Shown here: one piece after another, positions 60,902-64,000 of the stretch | How the letters are laid out: every line of letters begins with the position of its first letter | Numbering within the stretch: position 1 is the stretch's first letter | DNA from: CAMUQR01 sp963539845 | Lineage (GTDB): Bacteria; Patescibacteriota; Saccharimonadia; Saccharimonadales; Saccharimonadaceae | DNA: 64,000 nucleotides | NCBI GenBank assembly: GCA_963539845.1 | Contig: CAUTML010000003.1 | Span: 3,683-67,682, forward strand | Reading direction: 5' to 3' | Program-made: the position numbers and the translations under genes | Notes under the pieces: generated by a model | What the model was told of the DNA's origin: nothing | The model's database searches: none | Seen by the model: only the letters and a program-made list of their open reading frames with translations

Positions 60902-62209
60902 TTACTCCTTGGTTAATGTTGGGTTGACGAATTGACGAAAAAAATTACGTTTGCGTTTGAGCCAAATTGGATCTTGACGGACAAGCTGATTCTCGAGATC
61001 GGTCGAAGCTAAAATAATTTTGATCGCTTCCTCTAAATAAATCCCGCCCTGTGAGCCTTTAAATAAAATTATAGCTCCGCGTTTCATTAGTTTGTTGACC
61101 AAACCGCCCGCCTCAAGGGCCGTTTTGCAACTCATCACCTGACAACCGCGAGCCTTGGCGGAGGGAGCGAGATATTGCTCGGCTTGTTCGCCGACGGTAA
61201 TCACCAAATCCAGCTGGCGAGGATCGCACAGTTCGCCGACCTCACGATGAGCCGATTGACTCATTTCCCCCAGTTCATTCATTGAACCAAGCACCGCAAT
61301 TCGCTGGGTGGTCGGTAGCTCATAGAGCGTTTTAAGAGCGGATTTGACGGCGATTGGGCTGGAATTGTAGCTGTCATCAATGATTGTAGTTTGGCGCTGT
61401 CCCGGCAGAACATTCATTCGACCCGGGTAAGGTTTAATTTGGGTTAAACTGGCGGTAATTTCTGCGTCAGTCATGCCTAACTCCCGAGCAACCGTTAGCG
61501 CCCCAGCTAGTGGACGCAGGGAATGCTCGCCGTAAAGTCGCACCCGACAAGCCAGACCAGCTTTGCCGGTTTGGGGGGTGATAAAACGAGCGCGATAGCC
61601 TTCTTCAACGCTAAAATATTCTGGAATCAAGCTATATTCCGCCATTTCACTGGAACCGTAAGTGGTGATATTAGAGTTGCTCAAAAACTGCGTAAATTGA
61701 GCATCAACATCATCGATATTAATAATGCCTTTTTTAGAAAAATTGATCGCCGACAGTTCGTCTTCCGCGACAGCTTCGATAGTTTTAAAAAACTCCATAT
61801 GCTCGGGAGCAATCGCCGTCAGCACCGTCAAATCAGGATTTAAATAACGACCGTAGCTAGCTAGTTCGTCAGGATGATCAGTCCCCAGCTCCTGGACAAT
61901 CACATCAACCGTGGCTGGTTGTTTGATGCGTTTTTTGGCAGCACGCAATACCGCCCACCAAGCAAACGGGTTGCGGATATTGGTCGGAAATTTAATACCG
62001 AGAATACCGAGTGGAGCCGATAATTCAGAATTGTGATTGCCAAGCGCCCCGCCAACCCGGTATTTTTGGCTCAAAACGGTCGCAATTAGGTTTTTGGTGC
62101 TAGTTTTACCGACACTGCCAACCACGCAAACTAATTTAACTTCAGGGTGAGCTTGAAAATATTTAACCACAGCGGTTTCGATTTTTTGCTGAATTATTTG
62201 TTTGAACAT
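60902..62209 (-). CDS. murF: MurF-type Mur ligase lacking the usual N-terminal domain
   Basis: Adds D-Ala-D-Ala to UDP-MurNAc-tripeptide. 435 residues. ATP loop VCVVGSVGKTSTKNLIATVL comes only about 30 residues from the start, where standard MurF has about 100, so the UDP-substrate domain is absent or reduced. Central GNHNSELSAPLGIL, the ATP-site PEHMEFF and the C-terminal IIDDSYNSSPIAVKSAL and LGSMNELGE are typical. Leaderless promoter. Confidence 0.9.
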   Translation of the reverse strand: MFKQIIQQKIETAVVKYFQAHPEVKLVCVVGSVGKTSTKNLIATVLSQKYRVGGALGNHNSELSAPLGILGIKFPTNIRNPFAWWAVLRAAKKRIKQPATVDVIVQELGTDHPDELASYGRYLNPDLTVLTAIAPEHMEFFKTIEAVAEDELSAINFSKKGIINIDDVDAQFTQFLSNSNITTYGSSEMAEYSLIPEYFSVEEGYRARFITPQTGKAGLACRVRLYGEHSLRPLAGALTVARELGMTDAEITASLTQIKPYPGRMNVLPGQRQTTIIDDSYNSSPIAVKSALKTLYELPTTQRIAVLGSMNELGEMSQSAHREVGELCDPRQLDLVITVGEQAEQYLAPSAKARGCQVMSCKTALEAGGLVNKLMKRGAIILFKGSQGGIYLEEAIKIILASTDLENQLVRQDPIWLKRKRNFFRQFVNPTLTKE

Positions 62210-62216
62210 ATCTTTT

Positions 62217-62245
62217 ATTTTACAAAAAACACCTCTCTATAGCAA
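62217..62245 (-). promoter_or_regulatory. Promoter of murF (TTGCTA-N17-TAAAAT-N7-ATG)
   Basis: -35 TTGCTA (62245-62240) is in the loop of the upstream terminator hairpin. -10 TAAAAT (62222-62217), 17-base spacer, seven bases to the ATG. Confidence 0.6.
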
Positions 62246-62394
62246 GAGAGGCGTTTTTGACACAGCATTTCGGTAACTCGCCGAAAGAGAATGGTGACTG
62301 ATATGCGCCCACCCTGGGGCGGTTTTTTTGACGACAATGTTTGTTTTTTGTAACGGTCGCTCCGGGAAACTACCCCGTAAAGCATACCAGTTCA
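62224..62394 (-). ncRNA. Candidate structured RNA of about 170 bases, family unknown
   Basis: Bounded by promoter 62401-62428 and terminator 62230-62253. A 10-bp long-range helix (62382-62391 with 62297-62306, one G-U pair on the minus-strand RNA) starts about three bases from the predicted 5' end. It encloses a hairpin at 62353-62378. It is followed by a CGCCC/GGGCG hairpin (about 62306-62321, which competes with the helix at one base) and TTTCGG/CCGAAA at 62268-62286, then the terminator. It contains no reading frame. It does not match my memory of SRP, 6S, tmRNA, RNase P or common riboswitch cores. Confidence 0.5.
62230..62253 (-). terminator. Terminator of the candidate RNA, upstream of murF
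   Basis: CGCCTCTC-ttgctata-GAGAGGTG followed by TTTTTTG on the minus strand. Confidence 0.8.
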
Positions 62395-62400
62395 TCATCA

Positions 62401-62428
62401 ATTATAGCATAAGCATTTTAAAAAGCAA
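62401..62428 (-). promoter_or_regulatory. Promoter of the candidate structured RNA (TTGCTT-N16-TATAAT)
   Basis: -35 TTGCTT (62428-62423), 16-base spacer ending in TGC (extended -10), -10 TATAAT (62406-62401). Confidence 0.65.
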
Positions 62429-62466
62429 CAGTTTGGTGGTTTTTTAGCCAAAAATCGCAAAAATAG

Positions 62467-63054
62467 CTATTTGCTGACTACTAACACCACGCAGATGACA
62501 ATCACCGCCAGCGCCACCACCGACACCAACCCAGTAACCATGAATAAAATTTGGTTTTGTGATAAAGGCTGTTTAGGTTTGGTGGTTGGTTGAGCTGGAG
62601 CGGTTGGAGCGGATTGCTCGGGCGCAGCTGTAGGTTGAGTCGGAGTCACCCCAGGGATGGGATTGGCGCCAGGCATAGGTGTTGGTTGGGTTGAGGTTGA
62701 GGGAGTGGTTGAAGCAAACGAAGCCGAGCTGGTTGCTGGCTGAGTTGGGTTGGTTGAGACTGAAGCTGAATTAGGCGCGGTTGATGCAGCTTGGTTAAAA
62801 CCCACCCCGCCAAAACTGGTGGGTTGCGAAGTTGGAGTTGATTGACCAGCGCCAGCATTAACGCCATCAATTGCCCCGTAAGACACTGGTGGTTGATAGC
62901 TTGGCGGGGTCGGCTGAGCAGTTTGAGGCTCAGGCGTTGCCGTCGGTGATTGTCCAAAATTGGTAGTTGAGTTAGTCGCCCCACCCCAAGCCGAAGGAGC
63001 TGGCTGACTAGGGTTTTGAGCTGATTGCCAAGGATTAGATTGATTATTATCCAC
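62467..63054 (-). CDS. Tail-anchored Pro/Thr/Gln-rich membrane protein
   Basis: 195 residues. The first 155 are low-complexity Ser/Thr/Pro/Gln/Ala with repeated short words (PTQPT, PAPS, PTPM). A short basic linker and one C-terminal hydrophobic helix (ILFMVTGLVSVVALAVIVIC) follow. GTG start with AAAGGT upstream. Same plan as the protein at 1240-2475. Function unknown. Confidence 0.7.
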   Translation of the reverse strand: MDNNQSNPWQSAQNPSQPAPSAWGGATNSTTNFGQSPTATPEPQTAQPTPPSYQPPVSYGAIDGVNAGAGQSTPTSQPTSFGGVGFNQAASTAPNSASVSTNPTQPATSSASFASTTPSTSTQPTPMPGANPIPGVTPTQPTAAPEQSAPTAPAQPTTKPKQPLSQNQILFMVTGLVSVVALAVIVICVVLVVSK

Positions 63055-63148
63055 GTTAGACCTTTCTTAAATTATTTATTTTAGCTAAATGGTCAGGCGA
63101 AACTTTCATTCGATAGCCATCTAAGCAAAACTAGAATATCCTAGTTTA

Positions 63149-63177
63149 ATCATACTGGTTTTGGTTATTTTTTTCAA
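63149..63177 (-). promoter_or_regulatory. Promoter of the Pro/Thr-rich protein gene (TTGAAA-N17-TATGAT)
   Basis: -35 TTGAAA (63177-63172), 17-base spacer, -10 TATGAT (63154-63149). Confidence 0.55.
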
Positions 63178-63201
63178 GTTAAGTTTTTTTTAAAAAACGG
63201 C

Positions 63202-63612
63202 TTAAACGTTAGTGCCAGTACCATAGCCACCAGAGGTAAAGACGTTAATCACAAAATTAATAGCAGCGTAAGCTAGCAGTGCCACGATCAAACCAACAAT
63301 CGCGTAGAGAATAGTGTTTTTAGCGCTAGTAACCGCGTCTTTATTACCACCAGAAATGACATAGCGTAAACCACCAATAATCAGCATAATCACGCTCAAA
63401 ATACCAATCATAAACAGCATAATGTTGGTAATTTGGTGAAAAATTCCCCCATCGCCAAATAATTGAGCTGGTTGTTCCGAACCACGAGCAGCATCAGCCC
63501 CAGCCCGCAAGCCATAATTAACCGCCGAAACCGTTCCCGGCAAACTACCCGCCATTAGCACTACGGCAGTTAGTAGACCAAAAGCTATTTTTTTTAGAAA
63601 AGTTTGTTTCAT
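63202..63612 (-). CDS. Small secreted pilin-like protein (type IV secretion pilin family)
   Basis: 136 residues. Signal peptide ending SLPGTVSA (about residue 30), a short Gly/Ala region, then two membrane helices separated by GGLRYVISGGNKDAVTSAKNTI. The GG-L-x-Y-h-x-S-GG motif and two-helix layout are those of VirB2/TrbC-like T4SS pilins common in Patescibacteria. It may build surface fibres or a DNA-transfer channel. Confidence 0.8.
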   Translation of the reverse strand: MKQTFLKKIAFGLLTAVVLMAGSLPGTVSAVNYGLRAGADAARGSEQPAQLFGDGGIFHQITNIMLFMIGILSVIMLIIGGLRYVISGGNKDAVTSAKNTILYAIVGLIVALLAYAAINFVINVFTSGGYGTGTNV

Positions 63613-63725
63613 ATTTTATCCTCTTAATCTTTATTCTGTGCTTAATTTTAGCAAAAAAAGCGGTTTCTGTCTAGATTTTAAGGCAAAAGTATGATAAAGT
63701 TAAAGAGATGGAGGGAATAAAAAAC

Positions 63726-63818
63726 GGAGGAGTACCCAAGTGGCTGAAGGGGACGGTTTGCTAAATCGTTAGTATGGCGAAAGCTGTAGCGAGAGTTCGA
63801 ATCTCTCCTCCTCCGCCA
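63726..63818 (+). tRNA. tRNA-Ser (anticodon GCT)
   Basis: 93 bases. Acceptor GGAGGAG/CTCCTCC, anticodon stem ACGGT/ATCGT with loop TTGCTAA (anticodon GCT), long class II variable arm, T loop TTCGAAT, discriminator G and encoded CCA. Confidence 0.96.
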
Positions 63819-63821
63819 AAT

Positions 63822-63860
63822 AAAAACCTCCGACTGGTGTAAAACTAGTCGGAGTTTTTA
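63822..63860. terminator. Terminator after tRNA-Ser, shared with the convergent gene
   Basis: AAAACCTCCGACT pairs with AGTCGGAGTTTTT (one mismatch), usable on both strands. Confidence 0.8.
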
Positions 63861-63918
63861 GTGGTTGGTGAAAATGGCGTGAATGGCGGTTGGATTTTGA
63901 CTGAGCTTTGACTGAGTT

Positions 63919-63999
63919 TTAACGCCCCACTATGGTTAGAATTAAGGTTTCGGTGTATTGGCCAGATGGGGTGGTTTTGGCGGCATTTAGACCAAAGAT
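63919..63999 (-). CDS. C-terminal end of a gene running in from the right, probably a surface protein
   Basis: The last 26 codons before a TAA at 63921-63919 read IFGLNAAKTTPSGQYTETLI and end LTIVGR. The alternating pattern SGQYTETLILTIV is typical of the last strands of an extracellular beta-sandwich domain. Too little is visible for more. Confidence 0.5.
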   Translation of the reverse strand: MFGLNAAKTTPSGQYTETLILTIVGR

Positions 64000-64000
64000 T

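Noticed and set aside
62224..62394. SRP RNA, 6S RNA, tmRNA or RNase P RNA
   Set aside because: The conserved SRP apical loop, a tmRNA tag frame and RNase P core boxes are not visible, and the shape is not a single long hairpin as in 6S.
1..64000. UGA recoded as glycine (SR1/Gracilibacteria code)
   Set aside because: UGA ends many conserved genes at the expected place, including tpiA, the NYN gene, the Erm-like gene and the membrane gene before the Clp ATPase.

Overview
The window looks like part of a small, gene-dense genome of the Candidate Phyla Radiation (Patescibacteria). Saccharibacteria (TM7) is the best guess, but this rests on gene content and not on a marker search. Supporting signs are a moderate GC content, compact single-domain versions of housekeeping proteins (short UvrC, MurF without its first domain), surface proteins of Gram-positive style with a PNSG-type sorting tail, a small type IV secretion pilin-like protein, tail-anchored low-complexity membrane proteins, and normal use of UGA as stop (which argues against SR1 and Gracilibacteria).

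Layout, left to right. 1-8608: housekeeping block (UvrD/PcrA helicase cut by the window edge, tail-anchored protein, tpiA, pgk, uvrC, rplY, murB, and tmk on the plus strand), followed by tRNA-Lys(CTT). 8815-20468: a defence and conflict island, all on the minus strand. It holds a type III restriction-modification operon ordered mod - NYN nuclease - res, a PD-(D/E)XK protein gene broken by one in-frame stop, a higB/higA-ImmA toxin-antitoxin pair and a SNF2-family helicase. 20571-28860: MurA fused to a Cro/CI-type HTH, a membrane-tethered double-AAA Clp-like ATPase with a small membrane partner, and a 1256-residue leucine-rich-repeat/helical-repeat surface protein. 28998-33675: ppa, rplA, an unknown gene, rplK, a small membrane gene, nusG and secE, mostly as separate transcription units. 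33788-39683: glycosyltransferase, orphan histidine kinase, YgjP-like metallopeptidase, P-loop kinase, trxB and FKBP. 39790-46772: mscL and rarA (plus), then typA, a SufD/SufC pair, an Erm/KsgA-like methyltransferase and two conserved unknowns. 47055-50136 (plus): a membrane-anchored unknown, then an AT-rich two-gene unit encoding a helical phosphoribosyltransferase-like protein and a SLOG-fold protein, beside tRNA-Gln(CTG) and a truncated tRNA copy. 50863-57464: trmD, khpA, rpsP, rnc, NUDIX, nusB and rpmF with several secreted or membrane unknowns. 57681-64000: a LysM/YneA-like protein, leuS, murF, a candidate structured RNA, low-complexity and pilin-like proteins, tRNA-Ser(GCT) and the end of a further gene.

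Regulatory architecture stands out. Many genes have a sigma70-type promoter whose -10 box lies exactly 6-7 bases before the ATG, so their mRNAs would be leaderless, while other genes carry ordinary Shine-Dalgarno sites. This pattern moves several start codons inward. Terminators are strong and often sit directly against the next promoter.

The most promising novelties are the PRTase-SLOG pair (47912-50136), the NYN protein embedded between mod and res together with a repeat-bearing candidate antisense RNA (11770-11910), the HTH-MurA fusion, and an unassigned structured RNA (62224-62394).
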